Of a DNA stretch of 64,000 bases, positions 24,442 to 37,600 are shown piece after piece (the stretch's first letter is position 1; every line of letters begins with the position of its first letter). The notes below the pieces were generated by a model. The model was not told where the DNA came from. It searched no databases and worked only from the letters and a program-made list of their open reading frames with translations. The position numbers and the translations under genes were made by a program. The DNA is from Chionis minor (taxonomy: Eukaryota > Chordata > Aves > Charadriiformes > Chionididae). The stretch covers positions 226,845 to 290,844 of the forward strand of contig VZSF01009841.1 of NCBI GenBank assembly GCA_013398295.1. Reading direction: 5' to 3'.

Positions 24442-25640
24442 ATCTTTGGTTGCTCTCCAACGACCGATGTATTTCTTGCAATATTGTGGCTAAAATGACA
24501 CATGGCAGGACACTGTCCCCACATCAAACAAAATAATCCTTCCCGTTTCTTCCACCCCTCCCTCCTGCTAGCCCAGAATGGCACCTGCCTGTTTTCCTCC
24601 CCCAACAGCTTATTATCGCCTCGCATTTAATGGTCTCTGCTGTAACTTACCCACTCCCACCGCACTGCCGCTCTGCCAGCTCCTTCCCCATTTTGTACTT
24701 GAATGTCTGATTTCTCCTTCTAACTACAGCACTTTGCACTCGCCTTTATCAAATTTCTTCCTGTTATTTCGGGCCATTTTTCCTGCGTATTATGGCCATT
24801 TCAAATTCTGATACAGCCCCGGAAAGTGCCTGCGTGTATTCTCAAGTCAGTGACAACCGCAGATTTTTATACGGGCTATTTATTTCACCGCTCCAGTCAT
24901 AAATGAAGTTGTGGAAAAATACAGGCCCTACAAGACAACGTATAGCAGTCTCACTCAAAATACCCTCTCTGGCTACATACTAATAACTATTCCAAGTGCA
25001 ATTTTTCTGCTGCATTGTGATAATTTAGTTGGTTTCCTTCTTTTGCTTGCGAAAAGAATGTAGCGAGGCCAAGGAAACATTAAATGCATGTTTTCTCCGA
25101 ATCATCCATCATTTTTTCTCCATCTCCTCTTTTCCCACTTAATCATGCGCCTTTCCTTACAATTTCTGCAGTTTCATTTTGATTGATCCTTCCAAGTCCT
25201 CGCTATGCCATTTTTCCTTCACATTCGGCGACTGCTGCTGGGCCATTAAAAGAAGCACCTCTCCGGTTATCCCACCCATCATCTCCCAAAGGGATCCGGG
25301 CAGCAACACCCGCACCTACTGAAACGGCTTTTTGAGGTGCTTATTCTGCTTCTCCCATCTCCCTGCTTTCTCAAGAGCACCAAACGCCAGCTCCACAGTG
25401 CCTTTCGCCTCAATTACCACTGACTTCAACATTTTTAAGCATTTCTAATAAGTCCGCCTGTAATCCAGAACAGCCAACTATAGAATAACACCCTGCACCT
25501 TCTGAAATACAAACGCCGTCCTCTGGGGAAAAAAAAGTAAATAATGCATTAACTTTGTCTTTTCATGTCTTCCCATGCTGGCTACCTTCCCAAGATACTC
25601 AGGTAGTGAATACCTCCCATTTCCATCAGACTTCCCATTG
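24442..25640. other. Intergenic DNA, nothing recognised
   Basis: About 1.2 kb, pyrimidine-rich on the plus strand, with no recognisable gene or repeat. Confidence 0.5.
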
Positions 25641-26273
25641 TTTGGGAATACTGGTGGATGACAAATTGGGCATGAGCCGGCAAGGTGCGCTCGCAGCCAA
25701 CCCCATCCTGGGCTGCATCCCCACAGTGTGGCCAGCGGGGTGAGGGAGGGGATTCTGCCCCTCTGCTCCGCTCTGGGGAGACCCCACCTGGAATACTGTG
25801 ACCAGCTCTGGAGCCTCCAATATAAGAAGGACATGGACCTGTTGGAGCAGGTCCAGAGGAGGGGCATGAAGACGATCCGAGGGCTGGAGCACCTCTGCTG
25901 TGAGGACAGGCTGGGAGAGTTGGGGTTGTTCAGCCTGGAGAAGAGAAGGCTCCGGGGAGACATTGTGGCCTTTCCCTACTTAAAGGGGGTTTAAAGAAAG
26001 ACGGAGAGAGACTCTTTACCAACGCCTGCAGTGACAGGACAAGGGGCAGCAGTTTTTAGGTGGGTAAGTTTAGACGGATGTTGAAGAAGAAATTTTTCAT
26101 GATGAAGTTGGCAGGACACCGGCACAGGATGCCCCATCATTGGAAGTGTTCAAGGCCAGGCTGGATGGGGCTTTGAGGAATCTTGTCTCGTGGGAGGTGT
26201 CCCTGCCCATGGCAGGGGGTTGGAACTAGATGACTTTTAAAGGTCCCTTCCAACCTAAACCATTCTATGATTC
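25641..26273 (+). mobile_element. CR1 LINE, 0.63 kb 3' fragment
   Basis: A 5'-truncated CR1 starting near 'ctggtggatgacaaattggg'. It contains the C-terminal RT-ORF segment ('[32 protein letters not shown]' region, frame kept at 25728-25994), the untranslated segment and the tail 'aaccattctatgattcc'. Small deletions and frameshifts show it is dead. The 3' end is of the same type as 15135-15390. Confidence 0.95.
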
Positions 26274-29200
26274 CCAGGCTTTGGAAATACGGATGCTGTT
26301 AATGCTCAGCGTTGTGCCTCCAGCCCTGCCTAAACCACAGGTCTCTGCGCTGCAGTTTAAACCCCAGAGTCTCTGCGATGCCCATCAACCGTTTTTGACG
26401 TATATTGACATCGAGTTCCTCCAGTGTATTCCTCATACCAGTGTACAGACTTTTCAGCTTAGTATGTTGCTTCATTAGCTCTCCTGCCTCTTACAAATGA
26501 ATAATTAATTTGTATTAATGAAGTGCAACAGGCCATAGAGTTTCATAGCAGAAGCTAAGAGAGAACGCAAAATTTCAATCCTCTCCACCATCTGGATTTG
26601 AACCACAAAGACTAGAAAAAACAAGTATTTGTTGTTTTCTTTCCCTTAGCTAGAAACGCTGTTTAGAAGTCACAACTCTCCCCTGAAAGTTTATTTGTAA
26701 CTAGGATGCTCCCGCAGAGAAAGATTCTGAGAAGTCACTATTTTGGCCTGACTGGCCAACCAACCTTTCCCTACGACCTGCCAAAACACACCGTTGGAAG
26801 AAGCCTGGTCAGCTATTAAGGGGATCATACAGCAGTCAAAGCGCTCTGGGTACCCAGGGAGAACTCCGCTGCAATAGGTAGCACACAGGAACATAGCAGG
26901 GCCCTCCCTTCCCCCCAAAATCCCTTACTGCAGCGCCAATGTCTTTACTACTATAAAAATATATAACGTCACTTTACCGCTTAAGGACTCTGTACCTTTG
27001 AGAAAGCTTCGGGCCTGCACAAAACACCCCAGTCACGGCAACGAGTCTTATTTTAATTCTGTATCATTTCAGGATGGCTATAAGCTGGAGAATTTCTCTT
27101 TACAGAGGTCATCAACAAACAGAAATAAAGACACTGTTAATTCAACATCCAGCTAAACTTGTTAGGACAGATTCATTGAGCCTCTACATACCAGCATTAC
27201 CAAGTTGCCATCATGAATCAAAAGCACGATGGTCTGTCTTGGTGTTACACTTTAAGGCCCATCTTCTCTTAATCAAAAATAGGTATTTTAGTTCCGTATT
27301 ATTTCTTTAAGTGATAGATTTGCTACCCAGACATAACCTGAACTGTATAACTTTGGCCTCAAAGGCTGAAATCATTTACCAGTTGCCAGGTTGATCTGCC
27401 CATTTAGACTCACTGACAGATACCCCCTGGTCTTCTCCGGCTATCCTACACTTCGGATTCACGACAGTTCGCGAAAGCAAAACTGCCTCAGTTGCACACA
27501 AAGGCACCAGACGTATTTTTACACAGGTCTGTGCCATGCTATTACCCACCTCCACGCTACCACTGATTTATTTTGGAATCCTTTCATCCGGCAACTCTCT
27601 CTTGAAAGCCTGAAACCATGACAGTTTAGTCTGATGGTCTATGTTGCTTAAACGGGCATCCAAACTGCGTCTCACCAGGTACCTTTTTCCAGGCTACCGC
27701 TGCATCCTGGACATCAGCAACAAGATATGCATGAAATTTCCAGCTAAGAACATCAGATGCAGCTATGAGGCTTTTACAAGCCATACACTGTAATCAAAAC
27801 CAACAACGGGTATTCATTTCACTGAGACTCAGAGCCAGCCATTATTCCCCTACTTTTCAGGCTTCTTTTCAGATATCCTAGACCACCATTGAGAAAATCT
27901 CTTTCTGAGAGGGTGGAGAAAGTGCATGGAGAGAGGGGTTTATATTCAGATCAGTATTACCCATGCCAATGCTTATTCTAATCTTAACATTCACCCAAAA
28001 ATTAGAGTGGTGGGTCAGGAAAGATGACAACACCACCGGAAAAAGAAGAGTCAAAGGAATACAAAGAGAACAGCCCAGGAGTACAGGAGCATTATTCCAA
28101 ATCCTGAACTAAGCCAGTACATGTTAATAACTACTGCTTACGGGGTTACTGGAATACTGACCCCCACTATGCATCCCGGGAGATTAAATATCACAAGCAT
28201 TGGCTGCGAAACCGCACAGGTTTTGGCGCTCCTGGCAGAGCTGCAGTCCAAGAACTGAGCCTCACTGCACCTGAACCACTAGACGTAGCCAGGCTGCTTA
28301 AGAGTTTGGCAAGCACATGATCTGTATAAAACGACTGCATCCTACCTCCCTCTAAAACTTCTCATGTTTGTTATCTAGGTGATAGATATATCACCTAGGG
28401 AAGTACCTTAATATAATGTTTTAAGCATATAACTAAGAATATATAGCATATAGCTAGCCCTTACTCAGCAAATGGTGTTCGTATCATTGAATCACATGAA
28501 TAAGGACCTGAACAATTGGAATTTTGTATCTCCCAATTTCTGTACGACGTCTAGAGGCAGAAACTGATTTTATGATGACTTGAAATAGAATATACTGTCC
28601 TATACTATTCAGTTTAAAACTGATCTGAAGCATTTTTAATGTATCAGCATTAGCTTCTTCACCTCCCCAAGAGGAATATGTTTAATTATCCTCGGAGATC
28701 AAAAAGTCATATGGGATGAAAATTATTTTAGAAGAGGAATCTTTAATCTAGCAAATAAAAAAATTCAGCATCTGGTTACTTGAAGTTGCAGAAAGAAGAA
28801 AAGTAAACATAAAGTACATATTTAAATGGTAAGGATATGGTATTTTGGGGAATCTGATTACGTAGAACAGATTTTTATAGCGGGGACTCTTTCTGTATCA
28901 GAACCTGAACATGGGACTAGTGTCTTTGCTCTGCTACCTTTTATGGTCTTCATTAAGACTAAGCCCAGAGGAAGTGGCATAAATTCCTGCAACTCTGAAA
29001 TAAAGTTTCTATCAGTGTTTGATAGCTTGGTGGAGCAGTCAATTAATGCAGATTGGTCATCTGTTAGCAAATCATAGGGGAGAAAAACAAACTTTGAATT
29101 CAGTTATCACTAGCATAAAGAGAAGTCCTCGACTATGTTAAACAGCTGTTGAAACTGATGACAGACAGAGGGGCAGGCTGTGCCAGAGGGCACGGGGTGG

Positions 29201-29448
29201 TATTACAGCAATCCTTTAACTAGAGGACCAGCAGGCTAGCAACAGGCAAAGCTGTTTCGGGAGCCAGGTGCTCGGCCAGTGTCTGATTCCATTGCCATTT
29301 GTCCAAAGAGAGCTCAACTATAAATGCAGAGCACCCATAGAAGACTGCAGTTCTTGCAAATGTTTGGAAGCTGCCAGCAAGTCTAAGAGGTCTGCCCTGA
29401 CTATAGTCAGTTCACTTGGTGATACCATTTTCAGGATAAATAATAAAG
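26274..29448. other. Intergenic DNA, no supported gene
   Basis: About 3.2 kb of AT-rich unique sequence. It contains the perfect inverted repeat at 28375-28398. The short open frames have no recognisable product. Its plus strand already looks A-rich, as in the CDC123 introns. Confidence 0.5.
28375..28398. repeat. Perfect 10-bp inverted repeat with 4-base loop
   Basis: CTAGGTGATA (28375-28384), loop GATA, then TATCACCTAG (28389-28398). The arms are perfectly complementary. It is not part of a recognised element. Confidence 0.8.
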
Positions 29449-29624
29449 TCATAAAATAGTTTGGGTTGGAAGAGACCTTTCAAGGCCATCTAGCCCAACC
29501 TCCTCTGCAATAAGCAGGGACATCTTCAACTACACCAGATTCCTCAGAGCTCCGTCCAACCTGACCTGGAATGTTTCCAGGGATGGGGCATCTCCCACCT
29601 CTCTGGGCAACCCGTTCCAGCGTA
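29449..29624 (-). mobile_element. CR1 LINE, 3' end fragment (minus orientation)
   Basis: Inverted CR1 3' end starting 'tcataaaatagtttgggttgg' and ending near 'gggcaacccgttccagcg'. Its reverse complement is about 90% identical by eye to the end of the long CR1 at 34390-34570. The two are therefore the same subfamily in opposite orientation, flanking the last two CDC123 exons. Confidence 0.93.
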
Positions 29625-31484
29625 AAGGACTCTTAAAAGGCTGTAACTCCAGCCTACTCAACTAAAGGGACACTCTAGAGCGTATATGGTCACATCAAAC
29701 TGGTCCCAATACCATCCATGTTCTGGTGAACATCCAGCACAGAAAGCTGTGATAATGGTAAGTTAATTAGTGAAGCCCACCAAAAAAAAAAAAAAAGAGA
29801 CGCAGGAAACTATCTTACAGCTTTAAGACAAGACTCGGTATTTTTTTTAAAGAAAATAATCGGTAATTCAGAAGCATTTATGAAGCTGCTGGAAATTCCA
29901 GGGCATTACCTGTGTAAAGGAAGCGTGGTGAGATCACCACAGTAGTTTTAAGTTATGGCTAGAAGCTTAAAAAGAAACCTTTGTTGACTTTTTACGTTTT
30001 GAAGTTCCTACCTGACTTAGAGACGTTCATACTCAAATAATCTCTCTGATAAGGGTGAGAAAAACTTTTCCAAAGTCCTGTAGTATGGCAGAATTGGGTA
30101 TGTAGCCCAGCCCTGAGCTAATGATCATCTAATTTGCGTACAAGAAGCTATTGAGAAGGAGATTCCACCACTTCAGAAGAAAAGGGTAGGGCAGATCTTG
30201 CACTCTCAGAGGAGCTGTCCTCTGTGATGTTTCATCAATGTATTTGGTAGAACTGGATTCTTAACCTGCATAATCTTTAACCAGAGTAAGTAATCATTCA
30301 AAACTGAAGCTAAATAAAGACAGTAAGTAATAATTTAACATCTAAGCTCAGATTTAACATCTAAGAACAGATTGTAACCGAGCACCATATCAATTTGCCA
30401 GCAAAAGCAAGGCAAAGAAACACGAACAGCTTTTATATACGCACACAAAGTATCACATAACTGGTTCAAAACAGGAATCAATTTCCAGGGGTTATGAACA
30501 CCCCCAAATGTCCTTTCGTTTCAATGGGAATTGTGCACACTGTTAACGAATTACTGATGCCATGCAAACACCTACGCAAATTAGTTGGTTTTTCATCTGA
30601 AATTGCCCCTGCCCCCTCCAATAAAAGCAATCAGTAACAAGAGCTTATGTTTCCCCAAATTTAGTCAAGCTTCCTTTTATATAAAAGAACATGAAGAAGT
30701 ACCAAATGAATACAGAATTTTAAGAGCTGAAAGAGTAATAATTTTCTTAAGAAACTCACACACATGATACAAAAGAAACAAGACTGCATCCACATATAAA
30801 ATTACAGGTTGATGTTATGTTTAACTATTTATAATAAAGCCACAGCTGATGTCTAGTATGTAATGACGTGAAAAAATAAGTTTCAAGAAAGCTTTACTAT
30901 GAAAATGAAATGAAATCTGAAGTTTAACAAATTTCATAGTTTTAGCTTCTGTGAAAATACTACCATGCCTCAAATGCATTCAGAATTTCAAAGTCCTGAA
31001 ATGCAAATTTTTCAAATTTTAAGTAGTCTACTATAGCTATAGCTGTTCTCTGAAATGAAGTATTAGCCCTCATAATGAGGAAAAAAAATACCTTCTCCAC
31101 TTTTTCCTTTTTTTTACATAAAGGATGAGAAGTGCTCCCAAAACAAAGTCAATTTACAATTTCAAAAGGTTACTACAGGAAAAAAAAACGTACATTCCTT
31201 TCTTTCCTTGTGACTATAGTGTATTTTAAGCAAGACTGTGCCTAAATTCAGAGAACGCTTGATGTTTTAACTGCACAAGCATTAAATGTTGTCATATTTA
31301 TCACGGAAGAGTCCGACGGCAAACTTCAGTGGCATCAATCTTCACATTATGAGATGGGAAAGCAGTTGTTCAGTCGCACTCAGATTGTTGCTTGCTTGCA
31401 CCATGGTATAGTTGCATTTAAACTGGAATCCAGTGACAACTCACCCTGCCCTTTCATGTTTCCCTGAAAAAGCTCTTCTACAGT
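29625..31484. other. DNA downstream of CDC123, no gene recognised
   Basis: AT-rich and A-rich on the plus strand, with an A15 run at 29782-29796. It may hold the distal 3' end of CDC123. No AATAAA was found on the minus strand between the stop codon and about 30780. Confidence 0.5.
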
Positions 31485-31642
31485 TTTATATAAACCACCA
31501 GACCCACAGGATGAAGAGGTCTTCAGTTCTTTCATTGACTATAAAAAGCAGGTTTTCTTTACATCAATAGCTTAATAGTTATGATAAATATAGCTTTTGC
31601 CACATTTCTTGCTTGTAACTCAAGGTAATGCTTCTTGATACT
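31485..31642 (-). other. CDC123: Probable CDC123 3' UTR (end uncertain)
   Basis: Sequence immediately 3' of the CDC123 stop codon on the minus strand. The nearest hexamer resembling a poly(A) signal is the variant TATAAA (plus-strand tttata, 31485-31490), about 155 nt past the stop. The canonical AATAAA is absent for roughly 850 nt. The real cleavage site cannot be fixed without transcript data. Confidence 0.35.
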
Positions 31643-31669
31643 TCAGTCATCATCTTGCTGATTTCTTTT
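31643..31669 (-). CDS. CDC123: CDC123 terminal coding exon (27 nt)
   Basis: After acceptor 'ttgacag' the exon reads K-R-N-Q-Q-D-D-D then TGA. Human ends KRNQQEDD, so identity is clear despite the tiny size. It joins the previous exon at phase 0 (FLKL then KRNQ). The acidic C-terminal tail is typical of vertebrate CDC123. Confidence 0.93.
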   Translation of the reverse strand, partial: KRNQQDDD

Positions 31670-34600
31670 CTGTCAAGGGAACATGAGAGTTCATAACGTT
31701 AGGATGCAGTTATCTGAAGTAAGAGCACTAATAAATCATGACAAGTGTTTCCAGATACAACGGACATTAGACAACAACTGCGTTTTTAAGCCATTTTTTG
31801 AATGGTAAGAGATAATGTTTCTGGCAACAGAGCAACATCAACCTTCTCCCCCATCCCAAACTATTGGATTTTATTTCCAGTAAAGAACAACATTTGCCCT
31901 GTGCATTAGCCAACAGACTATACGAGAACCAGAAAACACGATGGCAGTGGCAAAGTCAGTGTCAAGATGAAGGCAAACTGCCCTCCCTTCCCTAGCTTCC
32001 AAAGATGTCATGTTTTCATGTCACTGTTATCACAGGAGCAAAGAAATTGTATTGAAAAAGGACCAAGTGCTGAAGGGTTTTTTCCTAATATACTTATCTT
32101 CTAACTTTTAAATAAGTTCTTAAAAGCATTAATTTCAACAATTCAAAAAATACATTTCCATTTAAACTACATTTGTATTTACATTTAAATAAGAAAGAAA
32201 ACAGCTAGGTCCTTCAGTAAGATTCCTTAAACTACATTCATTGCTTCCCCTAAAGATAAAATTAACTAACTGAAATGAGATCAGTATGAAAGCTTGCTCT
32301 TCATGATTTAAAAAAAAAAAAAAAAAATTAAGTCAACCCAACAATACATTGTATGATGGCTTCACACATTAGTTCTTCTGCAATTGTGTAACCAATGTTA
32401 ACTACAAAAGCACAATTCCAGGCACTTTGATGTTGCCATTTCACAGACGTGGAAGGTCAGAATTTTTTTTCCCTACTACTTACCAGTTTAAGAAAGTCGA
32501 TTAATTTGTGAACATCCTCTCCTGTAGAAAGGTCCACAAAATCTTTCGGCAGTCGGTAACTCAGGTATGGACTAGGCTGGACAGTAACTTTACTGTTCGT
32601 ACAACGGAAAACTGGATAGTCCTTTGGAAAAGACATTGGATAAGACAAGAACAGTGTACATGAATAAAGCTAGAAACGTTTCACCAACTCCTCTGTGAGA
32701 TTGTTCAAGTCACTTTGCCAATGAGTTTGTTTGGCATTCATTCAACTAAACCCGTACCTTCTAAAATTTGCAGTTTTATTATTAACTCTGCCCACTGAAG
32801 AGCAAAAGTTAAAAATCTAAATGATGAGCAAGACCGGCAAACTGGTAACAACAGATGAGGAGAAAGCTGAGGTACTCAACTTTTTTGCCTCAGTCTTCAC
32901 TGGCAACCTCTCTCCCCACACCTCTCCAGTGGATGCACCTCCAGGCAGGGACTGGGGGAGCAAAGTCCCTCCCACCGTAACAGGAGATCAGGTTCGTGAC
33001 CACCTGAGGAACCTGAACATACAGCAGTCTATGGGACCTGAGGAGATGCATCCCTGAGGGAATTGGCTGATGTAGTTGCCAAGCTACTCTCTATAGTATT
33101 TGAAAAGTCATGGCAGTCAGGTGAAGTCCCCAGTGATGGGAAAAAGCGAAACATGGGACCCATTTTTAAAAAATGGTAGACAGGAGGACCCTGGGAACTA
33201 CCAACCTGTCAGCCTCACCTCTGTGCCTGGGAAGATCATGGAACAGATCCTCCTAGAAGCTATGCTAAGGCGCATGGAGGACAGGGAGATGATTCAAAAC
33301 AGCCAGCATGGCTTCACCAAGGCCAAGTCCTGCCTGACCAATGTAGTGGCCTTCTATGGTGTAGTAACTATGACAGTGGACAAGGGAAGAGCTACAGATG
33401 TCATCTACATGGACTTCTGTAAGGCTTTTGACATGGTCCCCCACAACATCCTTCTCTCTAAATTGGAGAGATATGGATTTGACGCGTGGACTGTTCAGTG
33501 GATGAGGAATTGGTTGGATTGTCGCATCCACAGGGTAGTGGTCAATGTCTCAATGGCTCCATCTCCAGATAGAGATCTGTGACAAGTGGTGTCCCTCAGG
33601 GGTCTGTAATGGGACCAGTACTGTTCAATACCTTAATCAATGACATAGACAGCGGGATCAAGTGCACCCTCAGCAAGTTTGCGGATGACACCAAGCTGAG
33701 TGGTGCAGTTGACACACCTGAGGGACAGGATGCCATCAAGAGGGAACTGGACAAGCTTGAGAAGTGAGCATGTGCAAACCTCATGAGGTTCAACAAGGTC
33801 ACATGCAAAGTCCTGCACCTGGGTCAGGGCAACCCCCAGTATCAATACAGGATGGGGGACAAAGGGATTCAGGGCAGCCCTGCCGAGAAGGACTTGGGGG
33901 TACTGGTGGATGAAAAACTGGACGTGAGCCAGCAATGTGCGCTCACAGCCCTGAAGGCCAACCTGGGCTGCATCAAAAGAAGTGTGGCCAGCAGGTCAAG
34001 AGAGGTGATTCTGCCCATCTACTCCACTCCGGTGAGACCCCCCCTGCAGTACAGCATCCAGCTCTGGAGCCCTCAGCACAGGATAGACATGGAGCTGTTG
34101 GAGCAGGTCCAGAAGAGGGTCACAAAAATAATCAGAGGGCTGAGGCACCTCTCCTACGAGGACAGGCTGAGAGAGTTGGGGTTGTTCAGCCTGGAGAAGA
34201 GATGGCTCCAGGGAGACCTTATGTGGCCTTTCAGTACCTAAAGGGGGGTTACAGGAAGGATGGGGACAAACTTTTTAGTACAACCTGTTGAAACAGGACA
34301 CAGGGTAATGGCTTTAAACTAAAAGAGGGTTTTAGCTTAAGATTTAGAGTAGATATAAGGAAGAAATTCGTTATGATGAGGGTCATGAAATGCTGGAACA
34401 GTTTGCCCAGAGAGGTGGGAGATGCCCCATCCCTGGAAATATTCCAGGTCAGGTTGGACGAGGCTCTGAGCAACCTTGTGTAGTTGAAGATGTCCCTGCT
34501 CATTGCAGAGGAGGTTGGACTAGATGGCCTTTAAAGGTCTCTTCCAAACCAAACTATTTTATGATTCTATCATGATCTTTATGATAGAATCCTTAAAGAT

Positions 34601-37600
34601 GCCTTCACAGGTTCCTTGTTTAAACACATTTGCAAAAATAATCTTACTGAAATTATGATCTAAGCTTTCCAACCAATTTCCTTACTGAAGGAAAAAAAAA
34701 ATCTATAAAATATAATAAAAAAAAATATCTCTAAACGCTCAGTTACAGAAACAGTTTTTGGGTAACCTGATACAATTTTCAGTTCAACAAATTGACATGC
34801 AACATAATGCATGGCACTGGTAAGGCCCCACCTCAAATACTGTATTCAGTTTTGGGCTCCTCACTACAAGACAGACATTGAGATTCTGGAGTGAGTCAAG
34901 AGAAGGCCAACGAAGCTGGTGAGGGGTCTGGAGCACAAGTCTTGTGAGAAGCGGCTGAGGGACCTGGAGTTGTTTAGCCTGGAGAAAAGGAGGCTGGGGG
35001 GAGACCTTATTGTTCTCTACAACTGCCTGAAAGACGAGTAACAAGCAATAGGACAAGAGGAAATGGCCTCAAGCTGTGCCAGGGGAGGTTTAGGTTGCAT
35101 ATTAGGAAAAACTTCTTTACCGAAAGGGTTATCAGGCATTGGAACAGGCTGCACAGGGAGGTGGTGGAGTCACCATCCCTGGAGGTATTTAAAAGATATG
35201 TAGATGTGGCACTTAGGGACATGGTTTAGTGGTGGGTTTGGCAGTGTTAGGTTGATGGTTGGACTTGATGATCTTAAAGGTCTCTTCCAACCTAGGTGAT
35301 TCTATGATTGTGTAATTGCCCACTGCATGGCAATAAGCAGCTTCATTTTAAAGACAGAAGTTCAGTATCTTCACGCCAGATTCCGTGATTGCACATAAGG
35401 TGAAGCATGAAGCTTTTCATTCAGGCTGACACCACAGAGAACTGTGTAAAGAGTCTGGCACTGAGAAAAAGAAGTCCTCAAAACAAAAGTCAGGTGTCCC
35501 ATGGACAGCTCAGGAATTGCGGGAGTATGTTTTAACAAAGGAGACACGGCTTTGAGCAGGAAGGTTTGTTGAATGGGTTTTCATACAGCAGTAGCCACAC
35601 GGTGAGACAAAGAGAAACCGGCATGAATGTTAGCCTGCAGAGTAGTGTATTTCCCTTTCAGTGTGTCATGAAAATGGCAAGAGAAAAGCAGAGCTCAAAT
35701 GCAGATCAGCTCAATAAAGCATGTCATTTCAGTTACCTCTAATGCAGTTTAACAGCTAGAAAATAAAGAAAAGCCCATAATACCTGACTAGCCATCTCTC
35801 CTCAGACAACTACTAATTGTTTCCCAAGATCAAGTAACATGCTACTTTATATCTGCTACCCAGCTGTCCAAGGACTCGTTAAGATGTGAGGACTCAGTCT
35901 CAAGCATGCAGTGGGGAAAAAAAAAAAAAAAAAGCTGGAGTACAAATAAATGAAGACTATTACTCCCTCTCTGTATTAACGGGAAGTTATTTGTTTTTAC
36001 CAAGGCAATGCAGCTTGGAAGAGGGATAGAAGCCTTGCTCTGCAAGTGCAGGGAGTTCAACCAGAGGACAAGGCTTCCCTGAGGGTATTCAATATGAGGA
36101 AGAGACAAAAGTTCAGCTTCTTTTTGCCTCCCTCCAAACATAAATCTGGAGCTCTGGGAAACTGTATGACAGATATCAGGAACAAAGCAGAACTTTAGGT
36201 GATTAAACAGAAAAGTAACAGATTTTAGGAGAAACTGAAAAGAGCACATCAAAACTGCATAAAAGCAAGTTTCAGGGTATCCTCTTTGCAATGTGGTCAA
36301 AGCTGCAATATGGGCTCGTATTGTTTGAACTGAAAATTCCCTTGTAGGCATCAAACCAGCATGCAATACTTGTTGAGATTAGCTACTGTCTAATAAGGTA
36401 GATTCTAATTACAGAGAGTTTATATTTCATGAGTTAAGGACATCCATTTACTTCAATGGGATTTGCATCACAATTTGATTATAACAAAGAAAGGAAGGAA
36501 AAGAAAAAAAAAAAAAGCTGTAACACCCGTTGGATTTGTTAACCAGCCTCCCGCACCGAAGGGCTGTACCTGTTCTGTTGCTTCCCCTTCACTCTGGTCT
36601 CCTTTCAAGTTTTTCCCAGAGGTCAGCTCTTCCCATGTAAACAGCAACGAGTCTGTTACTTCACCAAATGGGTTAAAATCTATTAACCAAATCTTACCCT
36701 GCAATGGAACAATAGAAGAGTTAAAACAAGTCACAGAATTTAAAAAAAAAAAAAAAAAAAATCAGAATGCACATATACTGCTATTACTGTAGTATGCTTG
36801 GTCTGCAGATAAAAAGATGCCAAAATTGAAATCACCTGGTTTTAAGCACTTAGAAGTATTTTAACATCCTTTACGTTACAGTTTTAAAACACATCAAGCT
36901 ATGACTTCCTCATTTATTTTCTTTTTTTCAAACTGAATATCAGACAGAGCTCAAATAGAACTGAATTCAGTTCTATGCAAGGTGCTTTCAGATGAGGCTA
37001 CAGAAGTTCTGCCTAATCCCCATGGTCCTCCAAGAACAAGGAATCAGGGGGGGAACCACCACAACCCAAACAAAAACCCCCACCCAAACAGGGATTTTGC
37101 TTTTCATCAAAAGCCACCTCAGCACTGCTACACATTCAGCAATCTACAAGAATTGCCGTTCTCGGTCTCAGAAGGAACTCTAAAAATACAGAGCAGAGTC
37201 TGCAAAACGCTAGTGGAGGTCACAAAAGCTGAAAGGTACTGCACAGATATCGATAAATAAAGAATAACTTAATGGAGTTTTTAATATCGCCATTACCAGT
37301 AGTCCAGACTGGTTTCTCCTGAATTCATCTTTAATACATTTGTGTTCCAAACAGTTCTGGTAGTATGCACAACTGCATGCTTGTTTTACAGTTGAAAAAT
37401 GAAAGCAGAGAGACTAACGTGACATATTAAAGGTAAGAGAGATGTCTGCAGGGGAGCAAGAAATACTTTGTGTTGAGCCATCTCAAGATACAACCCTCAT
37501 CACAGGGCCACCTTTTCCTACCCAAGAAAGCGTCATCTATTCTAACAAAACAAAACGTTATAATAAGTTAAAATGAAATACGACTACAAGTGCTAGTACG

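Larger units (their letters stand above)
32622..36569 (-). other. CDC123 intron carrying two CR1 copies
   Basis: 3.9 kb. Two CR1 LINEs (32818-34570 and 34811-35310) lie antisense to CDC123. An A17 run lies at 35917-35933. A 174-codon minus-strand open frame at 35842-36366 has no recognisable domain and no splice support. Confidence 0.85.

Noticed and set aside
1..31000. Exons of CAMK1D, the expected neighbour
   Set aside because: I looked for its N-terminal MARENGESSSSW and kinase-domain strings and found none on either strand.
33265..33531. Minus-strand open frames across the CR1 reverse transcriptase
   Set aside because: Antisense shadows of the CR1 coding strand.
35842..36366. 174-codon minus-strand open frame in a CDC123 intron
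   Set aside because: No domain recognised and part is a polyphenylalanine run from an A tract. A rough estimate from stop frequency gives about one frame of this length by chance in 64 kb.
36742..36761. Long A runs as tails of processed pseudogenes
   Set aside because: No coding-like or mRNA-like sequence precedes any of the A runs examined, and CR1 does not end in poly(A).
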